A stretch of DNA of 64,000 nucleotides from Runella aurantiaca (GCF_003339505.1 NZ_QPIW01000003.1:120471-184470); one strand, 5' to 3'; shown: positions 17,518 through 26,520, numbered from the stretch's first letter. Notes: generated from the sequence alone by a model not told the origin. A program made the numbers and translations.

Positions 17518-18144
17518 TTATTGGGCAGGCTTGTAATCGCCAACGTTGATGACTTTGTCACAAAAATCGTATTCGGCAGGAACGTTGGAGCAGAGTAACA
17601 ATAGTTGAGTGGGGGCTAAACGCTGTACTTCTTGGCGGTACCACGCCGACCATTTGGCGTCGAGATTAGAGGTGGGTTCATCCAGCATTACAACGGGAAC
17701 ATCGGAATAAAAGGCCAATGCCAATTTGAGGCGTTGCTTCATTCCTGACGAAAAATATTTGATGGCTTTGTCTTTTGAGGCGTCCAATTCAAGACGTTGG
17801 AGTATTTCTTGGTTGGTAATTCCTGCTTTAAAAGGCTTAAATCCCGCGTGAAAATTGAGCAATTCGACCAGACTGAATTCTTCGATTAGCTCAAGATAAG
17901 GAGCGGCAAGGACGATTTGACGATACCAATCATCTTCATCGAGGGCTTTTTGGCCAAGCAGATAGGTTATTTTTCCTTCGGTCAGGGGCATTACGCCCGA
18001 AATGACTTGGAGTAAGGTGGATTTTCCGCTGCCGTTGGGGCCTACAAACGTATAGCTGTTGCCGGCGTTGAGTTCAATCATTACATTTCTAAAAATCCAT
18101 TCGCGGTTAAAACGCTTTCCAAGTCCGTCAATGATAATTTGCAT
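17518..18144 (-). CDS. ABC transporter ATP-binding protein, lone subunit
   Basis: The 208-residue cytoplasmic ATPase has Walker A VGPNGSGKSTLL near residue 34, an ABC signature variant KYFSSGMKQRLKLAL near 125, Walker B VVMLDEPTSNLD near 148, and a serine-asparagine (CSNVP) where the switch histidine normally lies. That last substitution is unusual, because most ABC proteins have His there. Size and layout resemble small exporter ATPases such as CcmA, but no permease gene is adjacent, so the partner and substrate are unknown. A hairpin separates it from the TIM-barrel gene upstream. Confidence 0.88.
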   Translation of the reverse strand: MQIIIDGLGKRFNREWIFRNVMIELNAGNSYTFVGPNGSGKSTLLQVISGVMPLTEGKITYLLGQKALDEDDWYRQIVLAAPYLELIEEFSLVELLNFHAGFKPFKAGITNQEILQRLELDASKDKAIKYFSSGMKQRLKLALAFYSDVPVVMLDEPTSNLDAKWSAWYRQEVQRLAPTQLLLLCSNVPAEYDFCDKVINVGDYKPAQ

Positions 18145-18160
18145 ACATCACTTTGTCAAA

Positions 18161-18199
18161 AGCATTGATGTTGAAAACTAATTTTTCAACATCAATGCT
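18161..18199. terminator. Intergenic hairpin upstream of the ABC ATPase gene
   Basis: Seventeen-base perfect arms (18161-18177 and 18183-18199) have a 5-base loop. Outer segments actttgtc and gacaaagt also pair, extending the fold. It lies downstream of the TIM-barrel gene at 18222 and would end its transcript on the minus strand. Confidence 0.65.
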
Positions 18200-18221
18200 G
18201 AATTTTCGACAAAGTTATCAA

Positions 18222-19151
18222 CTAAAGTTTTGCTTCGGTCCACCATTGCTTAAATAACACTAAATCTTTTTTCATCGCCGTCAGCAATTCCTGAGAGCTG
18301 ATGCTGAGTTTTTTAGCGCCGTTTTCGGCCCCGCCCAACGGATATTCGTAGTGCATCGTGATGGGCAATTGAATATTATATTGTTTCAGCAATTCCATGT
18401 ATTTGGGCCAATTGACCACTCCTTCACCCAGCGGGCAGCCTTGTTTGCCCCATTTGTTGTTTTTCTTGGTCCAGAAAAAATCTTTGATGGCAATGGATTT
18501 GACGTGCGGTGCAATGAGCCGAAAGCCCGTTTCCCACGAGCCACCCGCTTCGGCGGTGGCGTGGTTGATGTCGTACTGACATCCTATGGCGTTGGATTTA
18601 ATGGCTTGAAACTGTTCATACACATCCCAGATAGACGCTCCGTGGTAGTTGCCTGAGTGGTTTTGGTAATGCCCAACCATACCGTATTTTTCGTTCAAGG
18701 CTGCCACAGCCTTCATCCGCTGTCCAAACGCGGTGCTTTGGGGCGCAATATCCTGCTTCATATTGTAGGGATACCAACCCATGCGGTAATGCTTGATGCC
18801 GAGTGATTGTGCCGTTTTTAAAATTCGTTCGCTTTGGGCGTCAGCGTCCAAAATTGACGTTACCATCATTGGCGCTGCAAGGCCATGTTTTTTGAAAGCA
18901 GCTACGGCTTTGGGCAAATCCTCTTCCACGCGCTCGGGCAACACGTGCCCACCTGGGCGAACCGTCAGGTCAATGCCATTGAAGCCCAGTCCAGCAATGG
19001 TTTCGGCGAGTTGGTCGTATCCTTCAATCCACTGAAACATTTTGGAAAAAACATAGATTTGGGGCGTACCTGCGGCCACGGGCGGCTTGGCTTGCAGGGT
19101 AAACGCCGCGCTGCCCGCGAGGGTTGTCCCAATAAATTCACGACGGTTCAT
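18222..19151 (-). CDS. Exported sugar phosphate isomerase/epimerase-like TIM barrel
   Basis: From the ATG at 19151 the protein (309 residues) begins MNRREFIGTTLAGSAAFTLQ, a Tat-like signal. The open frame up to 19226 runs into the next gene and is rejected. The rest is an AP-endonuclease-2/xylose-isomerase-like TIM barrel: AETIAGLGFNGIDLTVRPGG near 45, MVGHYQNHSGNYHGASIWD near 175 and CQYDINHATAEAGGSW near 206. Later blocks hold further metal-site residues (HVKSIAIKDFFW, MHYEYPLGG). Such proteins isomerise or epimerise sugars, but many members are uncharacterised. It follows the related gene at 19195 by 43 bases, so they probably form one operon. Confidence 0.88.
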   Translation of the reverse strand: MNRREFIGTTLAGSAAFTLQAKPPVAAGTPQIYVFSKMFQWIEGYDQLAETIAGLGFNGIDLTVRPGGHVLPERVEEDLPKAVAAFKKHGLAAPMMVTSILDADAQSERILKTAQSLGIKHYRMGWYPYNMKQDIAPQSTAFGQRMKAVAALNEKYGMVGHYQNHSGNYHGASIWDVYEQFQAIKSNAIGCQYDINHATAEAGGSWETGFRLIAPHVKSIAIKDFFWTKKNNKWGKQGCPLGEGVVNWPKYMELLKQYNIQLPITMHYEYPLGGAENGAKKLSISSQELLTAMKKDLVLFKQWWTEAKL

Positions 19152-19194
19152 AAGGGTAATGCCTGTTTTTGGGTGAGTCAATGATTGAGAATAA

Positions 19195-20052
19195 TTAACC
19201 GAAAATCTTTTTTGCGTAGCTGACATTTTGCGGATAGGTTTCGTCTACGCTTTTGCCTTTGGGCTGCGACCACTCGATCTGCGCCCAGCCTTTGTAACCT
19301 GATTCATCAAGTAAACTTTTGATGCGAGGCCAGTCCATGGAGCCTTGTCCGAGCAAAAACTCGTTGTCTTTCAGGTGGATTTCGCAAATCAGTTTGCGCT
19401 TTCCCAGCAGGGGGATTTCTTTGTAAATATCGTAACCAGCATCGGCCGAATTGCGCGGGTCATAATAGACCTGTAGATTGGAAGAGCCTACGGCTTCAAT
19501 GATTTCAATGTGTTCTTCCGCGCTTAAATAAGACTCAATACCTAAGATAATGCCCTGTTTTTCGGCTTTGGGGGTAAGTTGTTTCAGCCGTTCGATGACT
19601 ACTTTTTTTCCAGTATCGTCTTTGCGTAAATCGCCGTTTCCAAAGAAGGCCAGAAGGATTACGTTGGTGCCCAGTGCTTTAGCGGCATCGATGCTTTCGC
19701 TGACCCACTCCACCGTTTTTGCTTCGGATTTGAGCGGTACGTCGTTGAGCATTCCGATGGCTAGACTGGCAATTTTGACCCCTGTACGCTGAGAAGCGGC
19801 GAGAATGGCCTGCCGATTTTCGGAGCGCGACAAGTAGTTGAGATCAGTTTTAGAATTATAACTTACCTGTACGCCTTCCAAGCCTATTTTTTGGGCGTAG
19901 TCAAATGCTGTGGGATTACAGTTAAGGCGCAATGACCAGTCGCACGCGCCTATTTGGTAATTGCTGCGGTTTGTCATGCTGTAAGCATCTTTTGTACTTA
20001 TCAGGGCGCCAGTCAGTAATGAAAGCTGAGAAATGGCTTCGCGACGGTTCAT
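19195..20052 (-). CDS. Sugar phosphate isomerase/epimerase-like TIM barrel, signal-bearing
   Basis: This 285-residue protein starts MNRREAISQLSLLTGALIST, which resembles a Tat-type leader with a weak hydrophobic core. The TIM-barrel blocks YAQKIGLEGVQVSYNSKTD near 55, GIILGIESYLSAEEHIEII near 165, LQVYYDPRNSADAGYDI near 193 and ICEIHLKDNEFLLGQGSMDW near 222 carry the acidic and histidine residues expected of the metal site. It is the first gene of a minus-strand pair with the related gene at 18222. Together with RhaT and the Gfo/Idh/MocA protein it suggests a sugar inversion or epimerisation route. The substrate is unknown. Confidence 0.88.
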   Translation of the reverse strand: MNRREAISQLSLLTGALISTKDAYSMTNRSNYQIGACDWSLRLNCNPTAFDYAQKIGLEGVQVSYNSKTDLNYLSRSENRQAILAASQRTGVKIASLAIGMLNDVPLKSEAKTVEWVSESIDAAKALGTNVILLAFFGNGDLRKDDTGKKVVIERLKQLTPKAEKQGIILGIESYLSAEEHIEIIEAVGSSNLQVYYDPRNSADAGYDIYKEIPLLGKRKLICEIHLKDNEFLLGQGSMDWPRIKSLLDESGYKGWAQIEWSQPKGKSVDETYPQNVSYAKKIFG

Positions 20053-20150
20053 GGCATCAAACAGTTAGTGAAAAACTCATTTCTGATAAAACGAGCGTTT
20101 GTTGGAAAAATACTGTTAAAGGGCTATTTTTACTTTAAAATGATAAAGCT

Positions 20151-20387
20151 ATGACTGTTGTAAGGTTAGAAATCATCAGGCCTGAAGACGTTGAATTAGT
20201 TCTTCAATTGGCCAAACGCCTTCAGGTAGAAAAAATAGACGTATCGGAGGTGTGGGAAGAATTAGAGTTGCCCGTGGGTGGACCGCCCATGACAGAAGAC
20301 GAATTGGAAGTGCATTTGGAGGAAGCTTTGACCGATAAAAGAATTTCTTTTGAAGAATTTAAAAGAGAGATGAGTCAATGGAAGTAA
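20151..20387 (+). CDS. Putative antitoxin of a RelE/ParE-type pair
   Basis: This small acidic protein (78 residues) lies directly before a RelE/ParE-like toxin gene, overlapping it by 10 bases. The N-terminal half (IIRPEDVELVLQLAKRLQVEKID) is helical. The C-terminal half (TEDELEVHLEEALTDKRISF) is a charged helix of the kind that wraps round RelE-fold toxins. No helix-turn-helix, ribbon-helix-helix or AbrB motif is obvious, so autoregulation is uncertain. The role is assigned from position, size and charge. Confidence 0.7.
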   Translation: MTVVRLEIIRPEDVELVLQLAKRLQVEKIDVSEVWEELELPVGGPPMTEDELEVHLEEALTDKRISFEEFKREMSQWK

Positions 20388-20701
20388 CTCCTTATCGGAT
20401 TGAAATAACGGAGAGGTTCCGTAAGCATTTTAAGGAAATCAACGATTTTATTCTAAAGCATTCGTATCAAAGCAGCCAAAAACTTCAAAAAGATATTGTT
20501 AGTATAATGGCTGATGTTTGCGAGAATCCCCATTTATTTAATGTAGCCAAGATAACTCAATCTAATAAGGTATTCCGCTATGTAAAAATCATGAAGAGTT
20601 ATAAAGTGTATTTTTACGTAGAAAATGAGATTGTTGTGGTTTTGGATATTCTGCACGAAAAGCGTAACCCTTCTGCAACAGATTACATGGAAGAGATTTA
20701 A
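20378..20701 (+). CDS. RelE/ParE family toxin
   Basis: The 107-residue basic protein has the ParE/RelE fold pattern: YRIEITERFRKHFKEINDFI (strand plus helix) at the start, a central helical segment, then FRYVKIMKSYKVYFYVEN and IVVVLDILHEKRNP. The last block is the usual end of the family (I-L-H-x-K-R/x-P). ParE members act on gyrase and RelE members cleave mRNA; which applies here cannot be read. Its start overlaps the antitoxin end. The coding region is visibly more AT-rich than recG downstream, hinting at acquisition by transfer. Confidence 0.82.
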   Translation: MEVTPYRIEITERFRKHFKEINDFILKHSYQSSQKLQKDIVSIMADVCENPHLFNVAKITQSNKVFRYVKIMKSYKVYFYVENEIVVVLDILHEKRNPSATDYMEEI

Positions 20702-20717
20702 ACGTGCGACAGCATCC

Positions 20718-22829
20718 ATGAACCAACGAACCACTACAAATTTTTTTGATACAAAAATTGAGTTTTTGAAAGGTGTAGGCCCCCAACGGGCGGTTACGCT
20801 CAACAAAGAACTCAATATTTTCACCTTTGGTGATTTAATCCAATATTACCCGTTTCGGCACGAAGACCGCAGTCGTTTTCATCGCATCAATGAGCTGACG
20901 GAAGAACTGACGGCGGTGCAGCTCAAAGGGCGGATTCGGAGTATGGTGGTAGTAGGCGAGGGCTTTAAACGCCGCCTGACCGTTGAATTTACGGACGGTA
21001 CCGGGGTGGTGGAATTTGTGTATTTTCAAAGCATTGACTGGCACCTCAAACACTTTAAAGAAGGCGGTGAGTACATTGCGTACGGAAAACCCCAGCGTTA
21101 TGGGCAGCGCTTCAATTTTAGCCACCCCGAAATTGAGACCATTAACCCCGAAAATGAGAATGGAGGGTATTTTCAGCCGGTTTATAACCTGACCGAAACC
21201 CTTCGCAAAAAACACCTCGATAGCCGCTTTCTGAGTAAAGTAATGCGGACGCTGCTTGAGCAAGCCACACCTCATTTTCGGGAAACGTTGCCCGAAGAAT
21301 TGGTGCGCAAGTTCAGACTGTTTTCCAAAACCGATGCCATGTGGAATATCCACTTGCCTGAGAGCGAAGCGGCACTAAATCAGGCATTGCGGCGGCTCAA
21401 ATTTGAGGAGCTGTTCTACAATCAGTTACGGTTAATCAAAAATAAAATTCTTCACAAGACGGAGTATCCGGGGCAGATTTTCACGAATCTTGATTTGGTG
21501 AAGAAATTTTATTCGGAAGGCAGTATGCCTTTCGAATTGACCAATGCCCAAAAACGGGTATTGCGTGAAATCCACGACGACCTTAAAACGGGCAAACACA
21601 TGAACCGCTTGTTGCAGGGCGACGTGGGCAGCGGCAAAACCATCGTGGCGTTTATTGCGATGCTGATGGCCATCGGCAACGGCACACAGACCTGTATCAT
21701 GGCCCCCACCGAAATCCTAGCCGACCAGCATTACCGTGGCCTGAAAGGGTTTGCGGAAGCGCTTGGGCTCAAAATAGCCCTGCTGACGGGTTCTACAACC
21801 AAAAAAGGGCGTAAACTGATATTCCCCGATTTGGCGGAAGGAAACATTCATATCATTGTCGGGACCCACGCCCTGCTCGAAGATCCCGTTCAGTTCAAAA
21901 ACCTGGGGCTTTGTATCATTGATGAGCAACACCGTTTCGGCGTGGCCCAACGGGCCAAATTATGGGCTAAAAATCCCACAATTCCGCCGCATATATTGGT
22001 CATGACTGCCACGCCCATTCCGCGCACGCTGGCCATGACGCTGTACGGAGACTTGGACGTGAGCATCATTGATGAACTGCCTGCAGGACGAAAACCCATC
22101 AAAACCGTACATCGCTACGACCAGCACCGTATCAACGTTTTTGGTTTTTTGCGCGACGAAATCAAGAAAGGTCGGCAGGTGTACATGGTGTATCCGCTCA
22201 TTGAAGAGTCGGAAAAGCTAGATTATAAAGACCTCATGGACGGCTATGAGAGCGTCAGTCGGGCGTTTCCAGAATACCACGTGAGTATCGTACACGGTAA
22301 AATGCTGGCCTACGAGAAAGACGATGAGATGCAGCGCTTTGTGCGTGGCGAAACCCAAATTATGGTGGCCACTACGGTAATCGAAGTAGGGGTAAACGTA
22401 CCCAATGCCAGTGTGATGGTAGTGGAAAGTGCCGAGCGTTTTGGGCTTTCTCAGTTGCACCAGTTGCGTGGTCGCGTAGGGCGCGGTGCAGAGCAGAGCT
22501 ATTGCGTACTCATGACGGGCGTAAAGCTTAGTAAAGATACGCGCTTGCGCATTGAGACACTTTGCCAAACCAACAATGGGTTTGAAATTGCGGACGTAGA
22601 CCTCAAACTCCGTGGCCCTGGCGATTTGGCTGGCACGCAGCAAAGCGGTTTGCTTGACCTTTTGATTGCTGATTTGGCCAAAGACGGAGAAATTTTAAAG
22701 GCAGCCCGCGCCGCTGCCGAAAGTATTCTGAACGAAGACCCCACCTTTATTCTTCCCAAAAACGAGCCCATTCGGTCGCACATCGATTCTCTCCACAAAG
22801 AATCCACCAACTGGAGTCGGATTAGTTGA
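20718..22829 (+). CDS. recG: ATP-dependent DNA helicase RecG
   Basis: The chosen ATG at 20718 gives a 703-residue protein starting just before the wedge domain (IEFLKGVGPQRAVTLNKEL). The frame stays open back to 20625, but that stretch lies inside the toxin gene and is not conserved-looking. An OB-fold wedge spans about 60-170. Helicase motifs are QGDVGSGKTIVAF (motif I, near 298), IIDEQHRFG (II), TATPIPRTLAM (III), and VATTVIEVGVNVPNAS with QLRGRVGRGAEQSYC (V-VI). RecG remodels stalled replication forks and Holliday junctions. It lies 16 bases after the toxin stop. Confidence 0.96.
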   Translation: MNQRTTTNFFDTKIEFLKGVGPQRAVTLNKELNIFTFGDLIQYYPFRHEDRSRFHRINELTEELTAVQLKGRIRSMVVVGEGFKRRLTVEFTDGTGVVEFVYFQSIDWHLKHFKEGGEYIAYGKPQRYGQRFNFSHPEIETINPENENGGYFQPVYNLTETLRKKHLDSRFLSKVMRTLLEQATPHFRETLPEELVRKFRLFSKTDAMWNIHLPESEAALNQALRRLKFEELFYNQLRLIKNKILHKTEYPGQIFTNLDLVKKFYSEGSMPFELTNAQKRVLREIHDDLKTGKHMNRLLQGDVGSGKTIVAFIAMLMAIGNGTQTCIMAPTEILADQHYRGLKGFAEALGLKIALLTGSTTKKGRKLIFPDLAEGNIHIIVGTHALLEDPVQFKNLGLCIIDEQHRFGVAQRAKLWAKNPTIPPHILVMTATPIPRTLAMTLYGDLDVSIIDELPAGRKPIKTVHRYDQHRINVFGFLRDEIKKGRQVYMVYPLIEESEKLDYKDLMDGYESVSRAFPEYHVSIVHGKMLAYEKDDEMQRFVRGETQIMVATTVIEVGVNVPNASVMVVESAERFGLSQLHQLRGRVGRGAEQSYCVLMTGVKLSKDTRLRIETLCQTNNGFEIADVDLKLRGPGDLAGTQQSGLLDLLIADLAKDGEILKAARAAAESILNEDPTFILPKNEPIRSHIDSLHKESTNWSRIS

Positions 22830-22916
22830 TACTGGCGATTATCCTTCAATTCACGGCCTTTCCATAAAACCGATAGATTCATGGGTAAAGCAGGCCGGAA
22901 AGAGGGCATTTTTCCC

Positions 22917-22924
22917 TAACTTTG
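22917..22924 (+). promoter_or_regulatory. Candidate -7 element of the uvrD/pcrA promoter
   Basis: TAACTTTG matches TAnnTTTG and lies 32 bases before the ATG at 22957. A matching -33 TTTG at normal spacing is not evident. Confidence 0.3.
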
Positions 22925-22956
22925 TTCTTTGTTTTCATAAAATTGATTCTTTTCCA

Positions 22957-25290
22957 ATGACAGGTTATTTAAGCGGGTTGAACGAACCACAGGCGCAGGC
23001 CGTTACGCACGGCGGAGGGCCTTTGATGATTATTGCGGGTGCGGGTTCGGGAAAAACGCGTGTATTGACACTCAGGATTGCACATCTTATCGAAAACGGC
23101 GTTGACCCATTTCGGATTTTGTCGTTGACTTTTACGAACAAAGCGGCGGGAGAAATGCGCGACCGGATTGAGAAAGTGGTTGGTTTTGAGGCGCGTAACA
23201 TTTGGATGGGAACCTTTCACGCCGTCTTTGCCAAAATCTTACGCATCGAAGCCCGCTATTTGGGCTATACTTCCGATTTCTCCATTTATGATACCGACGA
23301 TTCAAAATCGCTTATCAAAAGCATCGTCAAGGAGTTGAATCTGGACGATAAAACCTACAAACCAAACGTCGTCTTTAACCGTATTTCGGGGGCAAAAAAT
23401 AACCTGATTTCAGCCGATGACTACCTAGCCAATAAACTTTTCAGAGCCGACGACGAAGCCGCCAAACTTCCCGAAATCGGACGCTTGTACAAGGCGTACA
23501 CTACACGTTGTTTTCAGGCCAACGCCATGGATTTTGACGATTTACTGTACAATACCAACGTATTGTTTCGCGATTTTCCCGAAGTGCTGAACAAATACCA
23601 ACACAAATTTCAGTATGTTTTGGTAGATGAGTTTCAGGATACTAACGTGGCCCAGTACCTCATTACCAGAAAGTTAGCGGCGGTGCATCGCAATATTGCC
23701 GTAGTGGGAGACGATGCCCAGAGTATCTATGCCTTTCGTGGTGCCAATATCCAGAATATCCTGAATTTCGAGAAAGATTTCCCCGAAGTAAAAGTAGTCA
23801 AGTTGGAGCAAAACTACCGATCCACCCAAACCATCGTCAACGCCGCCAATTCGGTCATTGCCCGCAATAAAGCGCAGTTGAAGAAAAACGTTTTTACGGC
23901 CAATGAAGAAGGGGGCTTGATTGAGGTAGTAAAAGCGAGTTCTGACAATGAAGAAGGGCGTTTGATTGCGTCGGCGATTTTTGAAGAAAAAGTAAACAAA
24001 GGGCTGCGCAATACCGATTTTGCCATTTTGTACCGCACCAATGCCCAATCACGGTCGTTTGAGGAGGCGTTGCGTCGACAGAATATCAAGTACCGCATCA
24101 TTGGCGGGCTTTCCTTTTATCAACGAAAAGAAATCAAGGATTTGCTGGCATATTTGCGGTTTGTGGTGAATCAAAGCGACGAAGAAGCCTTTAAGCGAAT
24201 CATCAATTTGCCCAAGCGCGGGATTGGCGACACGACCGTGGCTAAAATCGCGGTGACGGCCGCCGAAAACCAGCTGCCCGTGTGGGAGGTGGTTTCCAAC
24301 ATCACCAAGTACATTTCGGGGCGGGCTACCCTGCCGATTGAAAGCTTTGCGATTCTGATCAAGAGTTTTAAACTGCTGATTGAAGAAGGCAAAGACGCTT
24401 ATACCGTTGCGGCACACGTGGCCAAGACGTCGGGCATTTTGAAGGAATTGTACGAAGACAAAACTGTGGAGGGCCTGAGCCGCTACGAAAACGTGCAGGA
24501 ATTGCTGAATGCTATTAAGGAGTTTGTGGATAATGCTGAAAACGAGGACAAAACCATCAGTTCGTTTCTGCAAACGGTTTCATTGCTGACCAATGCCGAT
24601 GAATCTGACGATGGCGATACGGACCGCGTAACGCTCATGACGATTCACGGGGCCAAAGGCTTAGAGTTTAAGAATGTGTACGTGGTAGGATTGGAAGAAG
24701 GACTTTTTCCGAGTCAAATGATGCTCGAAAAACGCGAAGACCTGGAAGAAGAACGCCGATTGTTTTACGTGGCCATCACCCGGGCCGAAAATAAACTGAC
24801 CTTTTCCTACGCTGAAAGCCGCTACAATTGGGGGCGTTTGAACATGTGCGAACCAAGCCGTTTTTTATACGAAGTAGACCAACGTTTTTTGACTACGTCC
24901 AAAGGTCGCCGTTCAGGAGGCTTTGACGAATATCGCAACAACGTTGAGCCGACGGCCATGAATTTTATTCGGAAACCTTCACCAACTCCTGGCAGTGTAC
25001 AAAAGCCCGCCAGTGAAGGAAGCCCGACCACACCCGCCAGTCGATTGGCAAGTGGACAACGCCCTTCTACGCAAGCAACGAGCGTACCGCAGTCAGCTTC
25101 TACCGACTTTGTAGCGAGCGATACATCAACGTTGGAAGAAGGCAATCGGGTAGAACACCCTAAGTTTGGCAAAGGAACCGTGAAGAAAATGGACATCAAC
25201 GGCACCGACCGCAAAGCGGTGATTCAGTTTGATACCGTCGGCGAAAAAACGCTGTTATTGAGCTTTGCTAAACTGCGGATTTTGCGGTAA
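22957..25290 (+). CDS. uvrD: UvrD/PcrA-type DNA helicase
   Basis: This 777-residue superfamily 1 helicase acts in nucleotide excision and mismatch repair and in clearing proteins from DNA. Visible motifs are LNEPQAQAV (Q motif, residue 8), IAGAGSGKTRVLT (Walker A, 27), LTFTNKAAGEMRDRI (Ia), LVDEFQDTN (Walker B, about 227), VVGDDAQSIYAFRGA (III), LEQNYRST (IV), TIHGAKGLEF (V) and FYVAITRAE (VI). After about residue 660 comes a Ser/Thr/Pro-rich linker. The C-terminal tail (VEHPKFGKGTVKKMDINGTD) is the PcrA/UvrD Tudor-like domain that binds RNA polymerase in other species. The symbol pcrA would be equally apt. Confidence 0.95.
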   Translation: MTGYLSGLNEPQAQAVTHGGGPLMIIAGAGSGKTRVLTLRIAHLIENGVDPFRILSLTFTNKAAGEMRDRIEKVVGFEARNIWMGTFHAVFAKILRIEARYLGYTSDFSIYDTDDSKSLIKSIVKELNLDDKTYKPNVVFNRISGAKNNLISADDYLANKLFRADDEAAKLPEIGRLYKAYTTRCFQANAMDFDDLLYNTNVLFRDFPEVLNKYQHKFQYVLVDEFQDTNVAQYLITRKLAAVHRNIAVVGDDAQSIYAFRGANIQNILNFEKDFPEVKVVKLEQNYRSTQTIVNAANSVIARNKAQLKKNVFTANEEGGLIEVVKASSDNEEGRLIASAIFEEKVNKGLRNTDFAILYRTNAQSRSFEEALRRQNIKYRIIGGLSFYQRKEIKDLLAYLRFVVNQSDEEAFKRIINLPKRGIGDTTVAKIAVTAAENQLPVWEVVSNITKYISGRATLPIESFAILIKSFKLLIEEGKDAYTVAAHVAKTSGILKELYEDKTVEGLSRYENVQELLNAIKEFVDNAENEDKTISSFLQTVSLLTNADESDDGDTDRVTLMTIHGAKGLEFKNVYVVGLEEGLFPSQMMLEKREDLEEERRLFYVAITRAENKLTFSYAESRYNWGRLNMCEPSRFLYEVDQRFLTTSKGRRSGGFDEYRNNVEPTAMNFIRKPSPTPGSVQKPASEGSPTTPASRLASGQRPSTQATSVPQSASTDFVASDTSTLEEGNRVEHPKFGKGTVKKMDINGTDRKAVIQFDTVGEKTLLLSFAKLRILR

Positions 25291-25326
25291 CTTGTAAGAA
25301 GATTAAGACATAGCTCACATAAAAAT

Positions 25327-25899
25327 ATGGGAACAGTAGTTGAAAAACTATACAGTGTGGATGAATACTTTACTTTAGAGGAAAAATCTGAAGTTCGCCA
25401 CGAATTTTATTATGGAGAATTAATTGAAATGCCGGGAGAAACTACTACAGCTAACTTAATTGCTTTGAATATTGCATTCTTCTTCAAAGCCCTTTTTAGA
25501 CAGTTGAAAGGCTATGCTTTTTTTGCTCATGATGTAAAATTGATGGTAATGAACAATAGAGTATATCGTTACCCCGATTTAGTAGTAATCCACCAAAAAG
25601 GCGATCATAAAAAGTACGTTACAGATCCTGTCTTGATTGTGGAAGTACTTTCCGAAAGTACTGAGAATATAGATAGAGACAAAAAACGCTTAGAATATTT
25701 TGGCTTAGCTTCTCTACAGTATTATCTAACGATTCACCAAGATGAGCCCATCGTTGAGATTTATAGCCGTAACGGAAAAAGTTGGCAATTTGATTTTTAC
25801 ACTTCTTTGGAGGAAGTTGTTCGGCTCCCTTTTTTTGAAACTGAAATAGCCCTTAATGACATTTTTGAGGGCGTCATTTTTGAGAAAAAAGGAGAATAA
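25327..25899 (+). CDS. Uma2 family (DUF820) putative endonuclease
   Basis: The 190-residue protein fits Uma2/DUF820, a restriction-endonuclease-like fold common in Cyanobacteria and Cytophagales. The N-terminal YSVDEYFTLEEKSEVRHEFYYGELIEMPG is typical. Catalytic-site residues are in YRYPDLVVI and DPVLIVEVLSEST (PD...E-x-L), and the ending has the usual YYLTIHQDEPIVEIY. The biological role of the family is not established. It lies 36 bases after uvrD and is convergent with ruvA. It is noticeably AT-rich compared with uvrD. A second Uma2 gene lies in the trp operon at 33531. Confidence 0.88.
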   Translation: MGTVVEKLYSVDEYFTLEEKSEVRHEFYYGELIEMPGETTTANLIALNIAFFFKALFRQLKGYAFFAHDVKLMVMNNRVYRYPDLVVIHQKGDHKKYVTDPVLIVEVLSESTENIDRDKKRLEYFGLASLQYYLTIHQDEPIVEIYSRNGKSWQFDFYTSLEEVVRLPFFETEIALNDIFEGVIFEKKGE

Positions 25900-25922
25900 A
25901 TGCTTATTCCTCAATAGGTGAT

Positions 25923-26513
25923 TTACCTCAAGGCCAGTTTAATCAACTGCTCAACCGTAATTTGGTCGCCTTCTCGTTTGAGGATTGTATCTACGCTCTT
26001 TTCGGCGGTAGGTTTGGGAATACCGAGCATCGTTAAGGCCGCAATCGCTTCGCTCCTTACTTGACTATTGGCCGTAATAAAGATATTGGGCTGGGTAGCA
26101 ATAATGCCTTCTTTCTTGATTTTATCTTTCAAGTCAATAATGACCCGTTGCGCTGTTTTGCCACCAATTCCTTTAATGGTTTGAATTAGTTTTACATCTT
26201 CGTTGACGATGGCCGTTTTGATTTCGGCGGCCGATAAAGACGACAGCATAATCAGTGCGGTGGCCGAACCTACCCCCGACACACTGATTAAATCCAAAAA
26301 TAGAATCTTCTCGGTGGGCTCGGCAAAACCATAAAGTACGTGAGAATCTTCCCTGATTTGCTGATAGGTGATTACCTTACACACCTCCCCAGGGTTGGGC
26401 AGGGCTGCGTAGGTTTGCAGAGAGATTTTTACTTCATAACCAACCCCGCCTACATCCATGATGATATAAGCGGGGTCTTTATGAGCAAGTTTGCCGTTTA
26501 AGTATGCAATCAT
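25923..26513 (-). CDS. ruvA: Holliday junction branch migration protein RuvA
   Basis: This 196-residue protein is the junction-binding subunit that loads the RuvB motor. Domain I (OB fold) starts MIAYLNGKLAHKDPAYIIMDV, with GVGYEVKISLQTY. Domain II has two helix-hairpin-helix motifs, SVSGVGSATALIML near 82 and TIKGIGGKTAQRVIIDL near 117. Domain III at the end (SEAIAALTMLGIPKPTAEKSV) binds RuvB. Length is normal. ruvB and ruvC are not nearby. It is convergent with the Uma2 gene. Confidence 0.97.
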   Translation of the reverse strand: MIAYLNGKLAHKDPAYIIMDVGGVGYEVKISLQTYAALPNPGEVCKVITYQQIREDSHVLYGFAEPTEKILFLDLISVSGVGSATALIMLSSLSAAEIKTAIVNEDVKLIQTIKGIGGKTAQRVIIDLKDKIKKEGIIATQPNIFITANSQVRSEAIAALTMLGIPKPTAEKSVDTILKREGDQITVEQLIKLALR

Positions 26514-26520
26514 TTTTTAG

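Noticed and set aside
20625..20717. N-terminal extension of RecG
   Set aside because: It overlaps the toxin gene in another frame and shows no RecG-like sequence; the ATG at 20718 directly precedes the conserved start.
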